64,000 nucleotides of DNA, taken from positions 801,001-865,000 of the forward strand of contig JAHRHY010000020.1 of NCBI GenBank assembly GCA_019671135.1, written 5' to 3'. The DNA comes from Linnemannia hyalina (lineage: Eukaryota > Mortierellomycota > Mortierellomycetes > Mortierellales > Mortierellaceae). The notes under the pieces were generated by a model, which saw only the letters and a list, made by a program, of their open reading frames with translations, had not been told where the DNA came from and ran no database searches. A program made the translations under genes and the position numbers. Positions 10,868 through 22,120 of the stretch are shown piece after piece. The first letter of the stretch is position 1, and each line of letters opens with the position of its first letter.

Positions 10868-11797
10868 TACTTGACAACCCACGAGAGCAACGCAAGCAGG
10901 AACGTTACAGCAACATCCAGGAACGGTATATCAGCTGGGTTAAAAACCGAGGATTCGATCCACAACAACCTAACCCGGCTCAATTACTCAACTGGCTCAC
11001 GGCTGGCGTTCTCGTTCAGAATTGGCAAGCAAGCACGGTCAACAACTACAAGGCGCCGATCATATATATGTACGACGACAAGACACCCTTTCTGGACCCG
11101 GACTTCCTTTCCTACTTCAAGGCTATCCAGGAACGGACGATCAAGGATATGAAGGAGATCGACATTGATCTTCGACCAATCCTCGATTTTTTCCGACAGC
11201 AAGGCCCCAATGAAACCCTTGGCATATCCATTCTAACCAAGAAGGTGTGCTGGCTCCTGGGCACGGTTGGGTTTCTTCGACCAAGCGATATCTGGTCCAT
11301 TAATCTTGCCAGCCCAAGTTTGAACTGACCGAAGTATCCTGCAAGATCCCCGTGTTTTTTCCGAAGGAAACACGAGGTGGACAACAGATTATCAAGTATC
11401 CCGCGATCAGGAGTTACGATGATCCTCTCCTTTCCCGGTACGCGCCATCGCCGAATACCTTCGTCGCCTGGAGGAACACGAGATCATGGTCCCTCACCAC
11501 AAGAACAAAGAATTTCTTTATCGCCCTCTCATACGTGACGTGCGATCCCCCAAGACCCCAGTCATCAACCAGACGATCAGCAACCATATCGCTGAGATTA
11601 CCGACATGCTCAACCTGCCCAAGGACGAGACTAGACCCAAGGCCCGCGCTATTGGTCCTACAGCGGCCATCAACGCGGGCGCCCGCGTTGATGACGTGGT
11701 CGTTCACGGCAACTGGTCCTCCGACGTGATTGTCAACAACTACTATCGGCTGAGTCGAGCGACAGCAACCAATTTCACGTCGTTAGTTTTGTCATAA
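10807..11797 (+). pseudogene. DIRS-like tyrosine recombinase, frameshifted
   Basis: The frame starts at an ATG inside the end of the RT-RNase H frame, overlapping it by 61 nt. Overlapping frames are normal for DIRS elements. The N-terminal half has the core-binding helices of a tyrosine recombinase. FLRPSDIWSI near 11270 carries the first catalytic arginine. Frameshifts occur near 11325 and again near 11440. The last frame (from ~11486) supplies the C-terminal catalytic block with RAIGPTAAINAG, VVHGNWSS and the candidate nucleophile tyrosine in NNYYRLSR. Together with the RT frame this defines a DIRS-type element of about 2.4 kb. No split inverted terminal repeats were identified. Confidence 0.8.
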
Positions 11798-12475
11798 CTT
11801 CTGCTCTAAATCCATATATGTCCCGCCCTTGGATTTTTCTCCCACCCTTTTTGTCTCCTGGCACCCTGGCTCGCTCTACGAAGATGAGGAACAGATTTGG
11901 TGCCTGAGCAGAATTTATTTTCTCTTTTCTTTTCACTTTCGTTTTAGTTTTCTGGATTTTCGCATTTATTACAATAAAAGAAGATTACACATGTATATGG
12001 TCCTGGCCCTCGGATAATAGGCTTGAGCTTTCATATCTTCGGCTCCGCTGAATAAAAGTACACTTGCAATTTATTTCACTACACCCGTATTATATAAAGT
12101 CTTAGAGCAGGCGAGGAGCCAACACGACGCTAAAACAGCGGACTCCACCTCATAAACAATAGTTGATTTGTTTAATTATAAAGGACGAGAGAGTGTCGAG
12201 CTCGCCATGTAGTCTAGCAACATTTTCAAACCTTTAGGACTAGTGAAGCAGAGAGCATTTGCATCAATTGCTCTCCATGGTCGATGGTGAATGGCCGTTT
12301 TTTCTTGTTTTTCTTTGTGATAATTGATCCGACAGGTGCTGGGTGGATGCGGCGTGAATGCAGTGTGGATACGATATAGTCGTCTGTCCAAATGTTTCAA
12401 TGAATACAAGCCTAAAAATCCTGTACTACCAGGTAAGAGACAAGATGCTAAGAGAGCTCATGTAGTTGGGATAGA
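11798..12475. other. Intergenic; no gene recognised
   Basis: AT-rich sequence with only short chance frames. It probably includes the decayed 3' terminus of the DIRS-like element. Confidence 0.4.
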
Positions 12476-12643
12476 CGGCGCTTACATTTTTAAGTTTGGA
12501 AAAAGTGCGGCGCTTACATTTTTAAGTTTGGAAAAAGTGCGGCGCTTACATTTTTAAGTTTGGAAAAACGTGCGGCGCTTACATTTTTAAGTTTGGAAAA
12601 AAGTGCGGCGCTTACATTTTCAAGTTTGGAAAAAAGTGCGGCG
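12476..12643. repeat. ~32-bp minisatellite, about five copies
   Basis: Tandem units of the form gcggcgcttacatttttaag plus tttggaaaaagt, with one- or two-base length changes in the A run. The repeats are contiguous, without unique spacers, so this is a minisatellite. Confidence 0.9.
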
Positions 12644-12892
12644 TCTCATTAGTGCATGCTTCGATTACATAGCCTCTAACCTTTCACTCCAATGCGCTCT
12701 CAACTAATCCAATAATTTTTCGCATAAATACAACACTTATTTCTCTTTGGGAACTCATCTCGCCTCTCAACATCACCTCTGTCCAGTAAGTTAACCCTAG
12801 CAACCATACCTCTTAAGCTACAATTTCACAAAAATCCTTGAAATCTGATCCAAAGTTGTCATATCATCCTATTTGATAGAATCTTTTTGAAA

Positions 12893-13246
12893 ATGCACAA
12901 AGTACTCGCAGTGTTATTCACGGTCTGCTCGACCTTGGTCCTTGGTGTCCAATCCTCCAGCACCCTCCTTCACATCTATAACAACGCCGGTAAAGGAACT
13001 TGGATTGGTGCTGAATCTGATGCCCGGTGGTGTGAGTGTCTATCCAACACCCAAACCGCTTCGATTCGAGGTGAAAACGGAGGAGTTATCAGACTCTTCT
13101 CCACCAAAGACTGCACTGGAAACTTCCAAACCCTCGAAAGCAACAGCCAGATCAACAATGCGCAATGGGTGAACAGTGTCTCCTGGGGCAAAGGCGGCAT
13201 CCCCTCCACTCAATGGGAAAACGGATGTCCCAATTTGTTTGCCTAA
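12893..13246 (+). CDS. Small secreted cysteine-containing protein, 117 aa
   Basis: ATG at 12893, after a TTG in the same frame; the ATG gives a clean signal peptide (MHKVLAVLFTVCSTLVLG). The mature part of ~98 residues has four cysteines (WCECL, KDCTG, NGCPN), many Asn/Gly/Ser and a VIRLFSTKDCTGNF...VNSVSWG pattern. That pattern is reminiscent of beta/gamma-crystallin-like or killer-toxin-like small beta proteins. It is the size and type of fungal effector or cell-wall-associated secreted proteins. An AT-rich upstream region and a likely 3' AATAAA at ~13377 support an independent gene. The fold assignment is inference. Confidence 0.65.
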   Translation: MHKVLAVLFTVCSTLVLGVQSSSTLLHIYNNAGKGTWIGAESDARWCECLSNTQTASIRGENGGVIRLFSTKDCTGNFQTLESNSQINNAQWVNSVSWGKGGIPSTQWENGCPNLFA

Positions 13247-13680
13247 TCGGGAGTGACTGTATGTCAGCGTTAAGAAATTTACGCCTGGAATGCCATGATC
13301 ATATTCATGCGGAAGGCTTATCTTGTATTCCCATATTATGATCTGGTTAGGCGCAGCGCGGCCCTTTGTCTCATAGAATAAAACTGACTCCTCTACATTG
13401 ACTTTCTCGTTGTTGTCGAGTTGTTATACCGAAGACTGAGGTTGTTGGAACCTATGGGATGATTATTCTAATGGAAATTCCTATTACACAAAAGCAGCGA
13501 TGTGATGGCTAGGGCGTGGGTAGTGCCAAATTCAAAAGAGGGAGTGAACAAAAATGTAGTTGTTATTTCCAAGCAAAACCAGAAGACTGACCAGACTTTC
13601 TCAGCGGTCGAATTGAATCGAATTTAAACGCTATTCGAGTTCATCACGATGCTGGAGTTGCAGAACATCACAGAAGATCA

Positions 13681-14058
13681 ATGGAGTGGTTCAGGAACGC
13701 CTTAGACGTCGGGACAGCAGCTACCAATCCCCAAATTGGTGATACGTATTATAGTGGTGATTACCTAGAACAGGACTACAGCAAGGCTCTGCAATGGTAT
13801 CTCAAAGCAAGCGATGCTGGAAATGCCAGTGCCATGTTCAACATCGGCTTCATGTACGACGATGGTCGAGGTGTTGAGAAGGGCGCCGGCAAGGCTATGG
13901 AGTGGTACCTCAAAGCAAGCGATGCTGGAAATGCCAGTGCCATGTTCAACATCGGTTTCATGTATCGTATTGGTCGAGGTGTTTAGCAGGACGACGGCAA
14001 GGCTATGGAGTGGTATACTAAGGCACGCAGTGCCGAATTAGCAGGTGTTACCGCTTGA
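13681..14058 (+). pseudogene. Sel1-like repeat protein fragment
   Basis: Three 36-residue Sel1/TPR-like repeats (ALQWYLKASDAGNASAMFNI, then GFMYDDGRGVE and similar). The second and third repeats are almost identical at DNA level, indicating recent local duplication. An in-frame TAG at 13984-13986 interrupts the third repeat, where a GAG would be expected. The frame then continues to 14058. Upstream sequence back to about 13620 looks like an earlier repeat remnant without a start. It is probably a decayed piece of a larger Sel1-repeat gene. Confidence 0.7.
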
Positions 14059-14442
14059 ACCAAAGAAATGCAGGAGGAAGGGGTGCAACAAGACGAGGGG
14101 ACGAGGAACGAGGAATGAGGGACGAGGGACGAAGGACGATTGTGCTTTGGAAGTTGTTTTTAATAAAAAGGTGAGTTTAAAACTAAGGGGCTATCTAGGT
14201 GTTGGTTGGGGAATTTATACGTGAGTGAATGCTAGATAGTTGTCGTGTTGGGTTTCTAGAGGTTTCTATGAGGCGTAGCTTTGATTAGTAATCAGAGGGA
14301 AGAAAAGTCTAGAAATGTTGGTGGCGTCATAGGTTAGTGTAACCTTATCAGAGTGAAACTCTGCAAGGGGTGTAGGAGAGCTTGTGTCGATAGACCGTAA
14401 ATACACTGTGATCTTCTGAGTGCTGTCTCCGGTGGGAGAGAA

Positions 14443-14485
14443 AGGGATAACTGGCTTGTGGCAGCCAAGCGTTCATAGCGACGTT

Positions 14486-14521
<36 letters not shown>

Positions 14522-14555
14522 ACTGAAGCAGAATTCAGTAAGCGTTGGATTAACA

Positions 14556-14602
<47 letters not shown>

Positions 14603-15001
14603 ATGAAATGTTGTTGCAATAGTAATTGAACTTAGTACGAGAGGAACCGTTCATTCGGATAATTGGTATTTGGGCCTGCCTGAGCAGGCAATGGCCCGAA
14701 GCTATCATCCGTTGGGTTATGGCTGAACGCCTCTAAGTCAGAACCCGTGCTAGAACGCGACGATTACCGCCTTTTCCGATTTTTAGTTGAATACGAATAG
14801 ATCCTCGGATCCTGAATCATACTACGTGGGGTTATCTTGCAGAGCGGAAAGGCTTTGTGAGGTTCCTGCTAATGTTAATTTCAAATATTGGAAGAGATAA
14901 ATCCATTGCAGACGACTTTAATTGAACGGGGTATTGTAAGCAGTAGAGTAGCCTTGTTGCTACGATCTGCTGAGATTAAGCCCATTGTTCTATAGATTTG
15001 T
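14443..15001 (+). pseudogene. 28S rRNA 3' fragment lacking the A-loop
   Basis: Conserved large-subunit rRNA sequence from AGGGATAACTGGCTTGTGG through the sarcin-ricin region (CTTAGTACGAGAGGAACCG) to the 3' end at about 15001. The upstream 28S domains are absent. Eighteen bases between GGATT and AACATGAGC are missing; the antisense copy at 40.1-40.7 kb has them. They carry the universally conserved A-loop helix needed for A-site tRNA binding, so this copy cannot be functional rRNA. Sequence just after the 3' end (tcgaaagaacaacatctcctc) also matches the antisense copy, so spacer DNA is included. Confidence 0.88.
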
Positions 15002-15089
15002 TCGAAAGAACAACATCTCCTCTCTCTCTTTCTTTTTTTTCTTTTTTTTTCTTTCTTTCAGGCGGTTTAGTTAAGGGCGGTTTAACTTA

Positions 15090-16693
15090 CAGTGTGCTCC
15101 AAAACTACATGTTTAAGATGCGTTTCTTGTTTTTCTTATTGTGGAGTAAGTAATGCTTTAATTACATCAAGATTGCATTTTCAGAAACATCTTGCACTAT
15201 TGTCAATGACATCACAATTACAGATCGAAACGGTGTTTTGTACTATGACAGTGGGGTATATTCAAGCACCTTCTCATGTGGACAGTTTTGGAGCCTTCTC
15301 CAAAAACCATGTGAGGTAGACCTTGTATCCTACGTATAAATACAAGCAGCATCCTTTTATTTTTTTTGTTGTTTCTACCCTTTACCTTCTGCACTACATC
15401 CACACAAGATATGAGATCCACACCAAAGCGCATTACTCAGAAAGCCATTGGACTGATGTTGGCAGGAACTTCGACCAGGGAGACAGCCCTTCGACTCAAC
15501 ATATCCCATGTAATAGCTGGCAAGATCTATGCAAAAAACAAGGAGAACATGCCCATCAACAAAGGCGGTCGCCCCAGGAAGACGCAGGCTGAAACCGTTG
15601 AGTATTTCAAGGTCAACATGTTGCGTGGGACTTTCAAAACCGCAAAGGAGGACAGGGACAGAGCCAACAAACTCCTTCCAGTTCCAGTTTCGACGTCAAC
15701 TATTCGACGGAGGCTTAGAGAAGCAGGATTGATTGCAAAAAGGAAGGTCAAGAGACCGGCACTTAAACCAGAGCATATACAAGGGCGGATGCAGTTTGTC
15801 AAAAAGTATAAGGAATGGACTGTAAACGATTGGGCACGGGTTATCTGGTCGGATGAGTCCAAGCTTAACAGGATCTGCTCTGACGGTCTTCAGTGGGTTT
15901 GGGATGATGCCCCGAGTCCGGTAACCTAGCGCTCAGTTCAAGGTACCGTTAAATTTGGAGGTGGAAGTGTGACGGTACGGTCGCGCATGTCATGGAACGG
16001 ACCCGGCTACATTGCCAAGATCGATGAGACTCTGGACTCACGACTCTATATTCAGATTCTCCAGGAGGACCTGCAAATGTCTATTGACGAATGAAACCTC
16101 GCCCGAGACGAGTTGGTCTTTCAGCATGACAATGATCCGAAGCATACCGCCAAGGTCACCAAAGCGTACTTGAAATCAGTGGACTTGACAGAGGAGGAGG
16201 GAACGCTTTTGAACTGGCCAGCACAGTCTCCTGATCTCAACCCGATCGAACACATGTGGAAGTATTTGAAGATCCAGCTGGGAAAGTACTTGATAAGGCC
16301 GACAAGCTGTGGAGACGCATCGCGGCTGAATGGTACAAGCTTCCAGTCGAGTTTTGTCGAAACCTCATCAGGAGCATGCCAAACAGACTGGCAGCCGTCA
16401 ATAAAGCCCGCGGGAGACAGACGCGATACTAGTTTTGATAGCCATATGCCGAATGAACAACAAATATCAATTATTTTAGCCCTTGCTCCAAAACTGTCTA
16501 TATGAGTGATTACCGAAAACTGCATGCCATCTCTGTGGAGATAATGACGCCTCCTTTCCATTCAAGCAGGGTCTTCTCCATTGGTTTACATATTGTCTAC
16601 GTTAAGCTTGGGATGGATTCTATTGTTCATTGTCGTTTTATTTGGGGAAAAGTAAAAAACATAGATGCATGTAGACAGTTTTGGAGCACACTG
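15090..16693. mobile_element. Tc1/mariner-like element with TA target duplication
   Basis: The ends are perfect inverted repeats (CAGTGTGCTCCAAAACT / AGTTTTGGAGCACACTG). TA lies directly outside each end (15088-15089 and 16694-16695), as expected for Tc1/mariner. Length is 1,604 bp. A second inverted pair lies further in: ccttctcatgtggacagttttggag at ~15270 and ctgtctatatgagtgattaccgaaaac at ~16493. Confidence 0.93.
15411..16432 (+). pseudogene. Tc1-like DDE transposase, two stops and one frameshift
   Basis: Starts MRSTPKRITQKAIGLMLAG. Two helix-turn-helix segments follow, with a GRPRK AT-hook-like motif. The first catalytic Asp is in VIWSDESKLN, the second in [10 protein letters not shown] and the Glu in DLNPIEHMW. 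Thirty-nine residues separate the second Asp and the Glu, against 34 in classical Tc1. In-frame TAG (15927-15929) and TGA (near 16090) interrupt the protein. A one-base shift near 16288 is needed to continue to the natural C-terminus at 16432. The copy is inactive but young enough that its ends are perfect. Confidence 0.88.
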
Positions 16694-16812
16694 TATGTCC
16701 TGGCGGCCGGGTTATGAAAACTCGTTCCCTTTTTTTCTTTGTTCTGGGATGCAAGTTAAGGGTAGTTTGTTGTTTGTCATTACTTAAGCATTCAAGTGAT
16801 GCGATTAGAGCA

Positions 16813-16886
16813 AACTGGCTTGTGGCAGCTAAGCGTTCATAGCGATGTTACTTTTGATCCTTCAATGTCGGCTCTTTCAATCATTG
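16813..16886 (+). pseudogene. Diverged 28S rRNA fragment
   Basis: Matches the segment beginning AACTGGCTTGTGGC. The differences are mostly C-to-T or G-to-A (gctaag for gccaag, gatg for gacg, ttcaatg for ttcgatg). Similarity fades after 16886. Confidence 0.7.
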
Positions 16887-17077
16887 CTTCAGCTGGAGTT
16901 CGAGGGTGCATTTCTTCTGGATTGTTCGTGTCATTGGAAAGGAGTCCGTCTCTAATTAAGGGGTTGTGACGGTGCGGACTCAATTCAGACGTGGATTTTA
17001 ACTTAGCCTTACGTATTATGCTTTCATGACATGTGCCTTCAAATTATGACACACTGTGTTAGTTAAAAATGCTGTAA

Positions 17078-17386
17078 ATGTTAAAAATACTATAGGAATC
17101 TCTGAACTTACCCCTGTAACGTGACTTACGCACTCTGAATCATCTCTGTTTCTGATGTTTCTATCTTTTTTTTCTTCTGTATCTTACTTACTCTGATCTT
17201 TTCGTTTGTGTTTTCCTCTGATCTTTTTTTTTTTGTGTCTTGCTCTGATTTTTTTTTCTATGTCTTACTCGGATCGTTTTTTTGGGTGTCTTACTCGGAT
17301 CGTTTTTTGGGTGTCTTGCTCTGATCTTTTTTCTTCTGTCTTTCTGATCTTTTTCTTTCGCTCTGCTTCTTCCTCTTTTAAATTTA
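17078..17386. repeat. Left arm of a ~310-bp inverted repeat
   Basis: Reverse complement of the segments at 23230-23539 and 25197-25508. The outer edge is atgttaaaaatactatagg. The interior is a poly-pyrimidine array of ~28-bp units (tcttactcggatcgtttttt). Identity to the right arms stops exactly at 17386, where the next bases are CTAG of the Helitron. Confidence 0.85.
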
Positions 17387-19509
17387 CTAGCGAATTGCCC
17401 TTGTGTTAATATAATTTATTCTTAAGATGAGTGTTTGTAAATGATAAAGGAATGCAGTGTAATGGGGGATGTAGTGTAAATGGATTAAGGGTTACCAAGC
17501 TGATTTAAATACAATATTTCTTGTGTAGGATCCATCTGGTGCTGAAAATGGAGAGTTAGGGAAGAGTGTTGGTCGTATTTGTGTTGGGTTATCGAGTATT
17601 AGAACTTTCAAGTTGTTGGGGTTAGAGCATCTCGAAAGTGCCACATAGAGTTGTCCATGTGTAAAAACAGATAGGGGTAAATATATACCGGTGGTTGTTA
17701 ATGTTTGTCCTTGAGCCTTATTAATAGTGAGGGCAAATGCTAGTCTGATGGGAAATTGAAGTCGGGTAAATTTGATAGGTGATGTACCGTCGTCGTTTGT
17801 TGTGAGAGGAATGCGGGATATGAGGACAATGTTGTAGGTAAACGATCCAGGCAAGATTTTCGCCTCGATGACATATTTTTTAAGGTTGGTGATCTGTAGT
17901 CGCGTTCCATTGCACATCCCTCGTTTTGTTGAGATATTGAGGAGTAGGATAATTGGCTGTCCTACTTTTAGTGTAAGTTTGTGTGGTGGTATAGAGGAGA
18001 TGTCAAGCGTGTTGAGGAATTCTGGTGGAAAGTGAACAGCTTGATTTGGATTGATGTCCGTGTAGTCGACACTTGTGTACGTTTCATGTAATAGGATTGT
18101 AGATTGCCTCCTGCTTTTGGCTGCCTTGTTCCTTACTTCCTTGTTAATATCTTGTGTGTCTGTCTTACACACTACCCCTGCTTATTATTACCTCACCATA
18201 ATCCCTCATACCATAGACGTATAAATACCCTATCCCTCCTGTACAATAAACCTCATTCCTTCTTGCCCTTTCCTCTTGTCCCCACACCCTCTTGTCTCTT
18301 TCCCTTGCTATTATCCTTGCCTCTTGCCTTCCTTCCTTGCCATCACCCTTGTCTCTTCTCTCTTGCTCTGCTCCTATTACGTTTCAGCTTTATCTGAGTG
18401 GAACATATCGGTAGCAAGAGTGTTGATTTTGTTGATGTCAACATTTAGAGGACAGAGAATCGCTCTGTCTTCAAAAATGTCAGGGGAAATGTTGGTAAGT
18501 CGATATCTGGGAAGGTGGTGCGTATCAACTGTTGTTCATAGCTGTCGTTGATGTTGACTCCTGTTGGGTGAAGGATGATGTTGTCTGGTATCTTAACGTA
18601 ATCGTGGTGGTTGCCATCGCTGTACATTGTCTCTGTGCCGTTGCCAATTCTGAGAAGGTAATCGATGTATGGTTGATGCTCGTCGTTGTTTCTGATCCTT
18701 AAGTTTTTGGTGAGCTTGAGGACGGTGATATGGTTCCAGATAGTTGTTGATTTTTTTAAGGATGCATTTATGACGTCGGACTCTGATCCATGTAAAACGA
18801 TTGGGAGTATCTGTCGGAAGTCGCCTCCAAATACGATAACTCTGCCGCCGAACGGTATGTTTGTTGCCTCTGTCAAGTGGCGAAACGTTTTGTCGACTGC
18901 CTCAAATACTTTGTTGTGAAGCATGGGCGCCTCATCCCAAAAGACAGCTGCTGCATTGATGACGGCTTTACCAAGGATACTATTTCTGGTAAGGAAAGTT
19001 GTTGTTTTGTCGGTTATGTTGAGGGGAATGCTGAATGCTGTATGGGCTGTATGTCCTTGGTGCAAGATTATTGAGGCGATTCCTGAAGATGCGACGACTA
19101 CGACCGGCCTTTGTTGATGTCCGCGTATGTACTCGATAAGAGTATTATATAAAAAGTTTTTTCCTGTTCCTCCAGGGCCATCAATAAAAAATAGTCGCTT
19201 AAATGTCCTTGAGGAGATCGTAGCGATGATTGTGTTGATGACAGTTGCCTGTTCAGGTGTTAACAGACGAAGGTGGATTGTTGCTAGTTGTGCATATTCC
19301 TGTACTGTTGGTTCATGGTGAGTACGATCTTGGCTGGTAGTGTTGTTCCAGGGATAATTGATAATATTGTCGTGTGTGTGTTGAGGCATGGTTGGGTATT
19401 TGTCGAGGCTCGATTCCATATCGTTGAGTAAACTGTTGATATGGAAGAGTGCAATGTATCTGGCATCAATTATGGCTTGTGGATCGTCAGGACTGTAGAG
19501 TTAACATTG

Positions 19510-19719
19510 TTGCGCCTTATGAAAAATATTAAATAATAGTAGAGTAATATCAACAGTATTGTGCCTTTCTTACAAAATGAGGCAAAAAAATTAAAACTAA
19601 TCCAACAAAATTCAGTGGAGAGCGGAGTGTACACAGGCGCGGAACAAAATTTTAGTTGTGAACAGCAACTTAATCAGGGTTTAGTTGTTCGAATTAATTA
19701 TTTTGGTTGCAAGGCGCAA
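19510..19719. mobile_element. Small TIR element inside the Helitron gene
   Basis: Ends ttGCGCCTTat... and ...GCAAGGCGCaa are inverted. The right end (aattattttggttgcaaggcgcaata) resembles the right end of the MITE at 21638-22120. TA follows on the right; the left flank is not TA, so the target duplication is uncertain. It lies in an inferred intron between helicase exons. Confidence 0.5.
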
Positions 19720-19730
19720 TAGGTGTAAGG

Positions 19731-19820
19731 CTAATAAAACAAAGAGCGGAATCTGTTCATCCAGGGATGGCGAGTACTTGTGTTCTTTTCGTTTATTGTG
19801 ATATATATGATTATAACTCA
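19731..19820 (-). repeat. Dispersed short repeat, diverged copy 3
   Basis: The minus-strand sequence tgagttataatcat ... gaacagattccgctctttgtttt matches the repeats at 378 and 2364. Its first bases form the splice-donor-like GTGAGT directly after a Helitron exon ending ...CTCTATAAG. Confidence 0.5.
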
Positions 19821-21637
19821 CCTTATAGAGAAAGTCGGCAGACAGGTCGTTGGCATATAGAGTCCAGAGCTTCTTTGGATCGGATGGGCTGCAGCAACAG
19901 AGGATCATTGCAAATAGGTATCGGAGATGTCGTGGGTGTTGTAGCGCATTTGCTTCTCTTAAGCAGTTGATCCATTCAGCATCGTTTGTCAAAAGACCCC
20001 GTGCTTGAGCGGCAGCCCAGAAAGAAGGATAGATGATGCCTTTGTACGTCCTGAGTTCCTCAAAGCCTTTAGCGCCGGTAACATGCATGAGTAGCACTCT
20101 AAGCATGTATCGTTCTCCATCCTTTGGGTGTACGGTGTACATGCGTGCTATGGTGTCGTGTCGAAGTCGTCGTTTATGCCAAGATCGGGTCTGATGATCA
20201 AAACCATAATGCTCGGGTAGTTGGTAGTAGGTGTATTGATGGGCGTTGTTGTCGTGAGCATTGAGGGTGAAATATGCCATAAGCATACTGTCGCTATTTT
20301 TGTTGACGGCATGTTCTAGTGTCGCGCCCTTTTTTTTTTATGGTGACCAAGTGTTGTCCTGGTAGATGCACCTGCAGTCGAATAATGCTAGGTGAGTGTC
20401 CATGCATGGGCAGCGTCAGCAGTCTCCACATTGCCTCACAGGCTGAGACGTATCTGGCGTCAATATATTCTGTTATTTCATCTCGAGCGGACGCGTTGGC
20501 AACTCCAACCTTGGAAGTTAAAAAAGAAAATATAAAGCATAATTAAATCTACTATGGTAGGTGAAGATATGACATTATTTAACGTAATAAAAAAAAAGTG
20601 AGACAATACCTTGGCGCGATCATGTCCTTTATGAACGTATTTATACAAATACTTCACAGCCTTGACTGAGTTGCAGATCCCGACATTGATATGAGCATCG
20701 TACTTAGTAGTCAGCCAAGCATTGTAGGGAACGATCCAAGAGTTGTCGATTTGCTGATTACGGCGGGTTATGTGACAGGGTCCACTGCGCCGTCGGTATA
20801 ATGGATAGCCATCCTCCTGTCCAATGGTCGTGTCTCTGAGGGGTTTCGGAAATCCTTTTGAGCAGTACCATTTGCCATTGGTACCCTCAACCATACAGAG
20901 AGCGTTCTTGTGCTGTTCGCCACAGGGTCCATGAATCATAGTGCAAGTAACGCTTGCATAGGTGAGAGGATGACTGGTTTTGTCTGGAAGCTCCGCCGAG
21001 ACAATTGTATTGAAGTAAGCAGGTGTCTTGGGCTTGCCTTTGGGATCCAGAATGAGCAGAATGTGACAGTGAGGTAGACCTCTCTTTTGAAACTCTATAA
21101 CCCAACACCATCCAATAACCTTACATAAAGTAAAGCGATATATGTACTAATTAGTTTTGATAACATGACATTGCTCAAACAGATAAAAAAAAAAGAAAGG
21201 GCATTAAATAGACAAAACTGTTTGTACACAAACCTTGCCCAAAACGTCGTATAGCAAAAGATCATCCAGTAAGGATCTAAGTTTGGCGGCGAATACCCGA
21301 GTTGTTAAATCAGGACGGTCGGTAGCTGTTTGTCGTCCTAGGAGATGATCGGTGATCTCGGGCCACTTTGGATTACACGTAAACGTGATAAACAGATCTG
21401 GTTTTCTGGAAAAAAAATGAATGCTGATCAACAGTCCAATTTGATCTGCATGTAAAATGCCGAAACGTCCGTTTGAAATGCCGAAACATCCACGGTTCAG
21501 TTGAAGGAACAACATCATGCACACCCAAAGATAGCACATCAAAAAAAGTTACGTTACAACTAACCTGTGCAACCTTACCCACTTCATCGAGCTCTTTATG
21601 CCAGCCTGCAGTATGGGCGAAGTACATATGCATACTA

Positions 21638-22120
21638 TTGCGCGTTTCAAATAAAATGATGTAAAATTTTTTCTATCTAATGGGAGAATAGTCTCAAATC
21701 GGGGAATTCTTATTTCGAACTGTTTCGAATTCTTATTTCGAACTGTTTCGAATTCTAATCTGACACCATCAAGAAAATTTTCATTTTCATTTTCATTTTC
21801 ATTGCTCATGGAGCGGAAATATTTTTTGTGGAGATTTGTGAGGGAGAGAGGACAGTTTTTACACCACTTCGCGTAGCCAGCATTACCTTGCTTGAATAGC
21901 TTAACCCTTAATGTTTTGAGGTCAAACATTCATCTCAAAACACTAAGTGATAAACTATTCCTAGGTCGTTATTCGCTCTGTTCCAAGCATTGACCAAGCA
22001 AAGCATTGTGTCATGTAAAAAATTAGCCCTCTAATCGGAATGATTGATTAGTGGTCTAATCGGAAAATGACATTCGTTTACTTAGCTGTCCGAATTAATT
22101 ATTTTACTTGAAACGCGCAA
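21638..22120. mobile_element. TA-flanked MITE, copy 1
   Basis: 483 bp with inverted ends TTGCGCGTTTCAAATAAAAT and, at the right end in reverse complement, TTGCGCGTTTCAAGTAAAAT. TA lies on both sides (21636-21637 and 22121-22122). It contains a short (cattttcattttcattttcatt) array. No transposase; probably mobilised by a Tc1/mariner enzyme. Confidence 0.75.

Larger units (their letters stand above)
17492..21540 (-). pseudogene. Helitron Rep-Pif1 helicase, fragmented
   Basis: Read from right to left: Helitron N-terminal domain (DLFITFTCNPKWPEITDHLL near 21350-21400); Rep HUH motif GLPHCHILLIL near 21070; the KYLYKYVHKGHDR block carrying the Rep tyrosines (~20630-20680); a middle region (19820-20286); the Pif1 ATPase core (Walker A GPGGTGKNF, Walker B VFWDEAPM, 18445-19500); and the Pif1 C-terminus (ALTINKAQGQT, QLYVALSRC, 17492-18172). 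The Walker A threonine is replaced by asparagine. A frameshift occurs near 18450. Pyrimidine-rich DNA at 18173-18385, probably an intron, separates the two helicase parts. Introns or insertions occur at 19.5-19.82 kb, 20.5-20.6 kb and 21.1-21.2 kb. Confidence 0.82.
17387..21637 (-). mobile_element. Helitron 1 (decayed)
   Basis: On the minus strand the 3' end is ...TTCGCTAG followed by T, the Helitron insertion signature. The left inverted arm is cut precisely at this point, between A and T of its uninterrupted sequence (aaattta^tctaac in the right arms). The interior encodes Rep and Pif1 helicase parts. The 5' end is not resolved; the coding remnants end where a MITE begins at 21638. The 3' hairpin is weak. 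Confidence 0.7.

Noticed and set aside
12476..12643. Regular repeats resembling a CRISPR array
   Set aside because: The units are contiguous with no unique spacers and the genome is eukaryotic; it is a minisatellite.
14443..16886. Functional rDNA unit or an rDNA-specific retrotransposon
   Set aside because: Only 3' 28S pieces are present, one lacks the A-loop, and no reverse transcriptase is next to them.
19510..19719. TA target duplication of the small TIR element
   Set aside because: Only the right flank is TA; the left flank is TTG, so the duplication is not claimed.
21549..21929. Minus-strand frame with an Asn-Glu repeat as a gene
   Set aside because: It lies mostly inside a TA-flanked MITE, and the repeat comes from a cattttcattttcatt tract.
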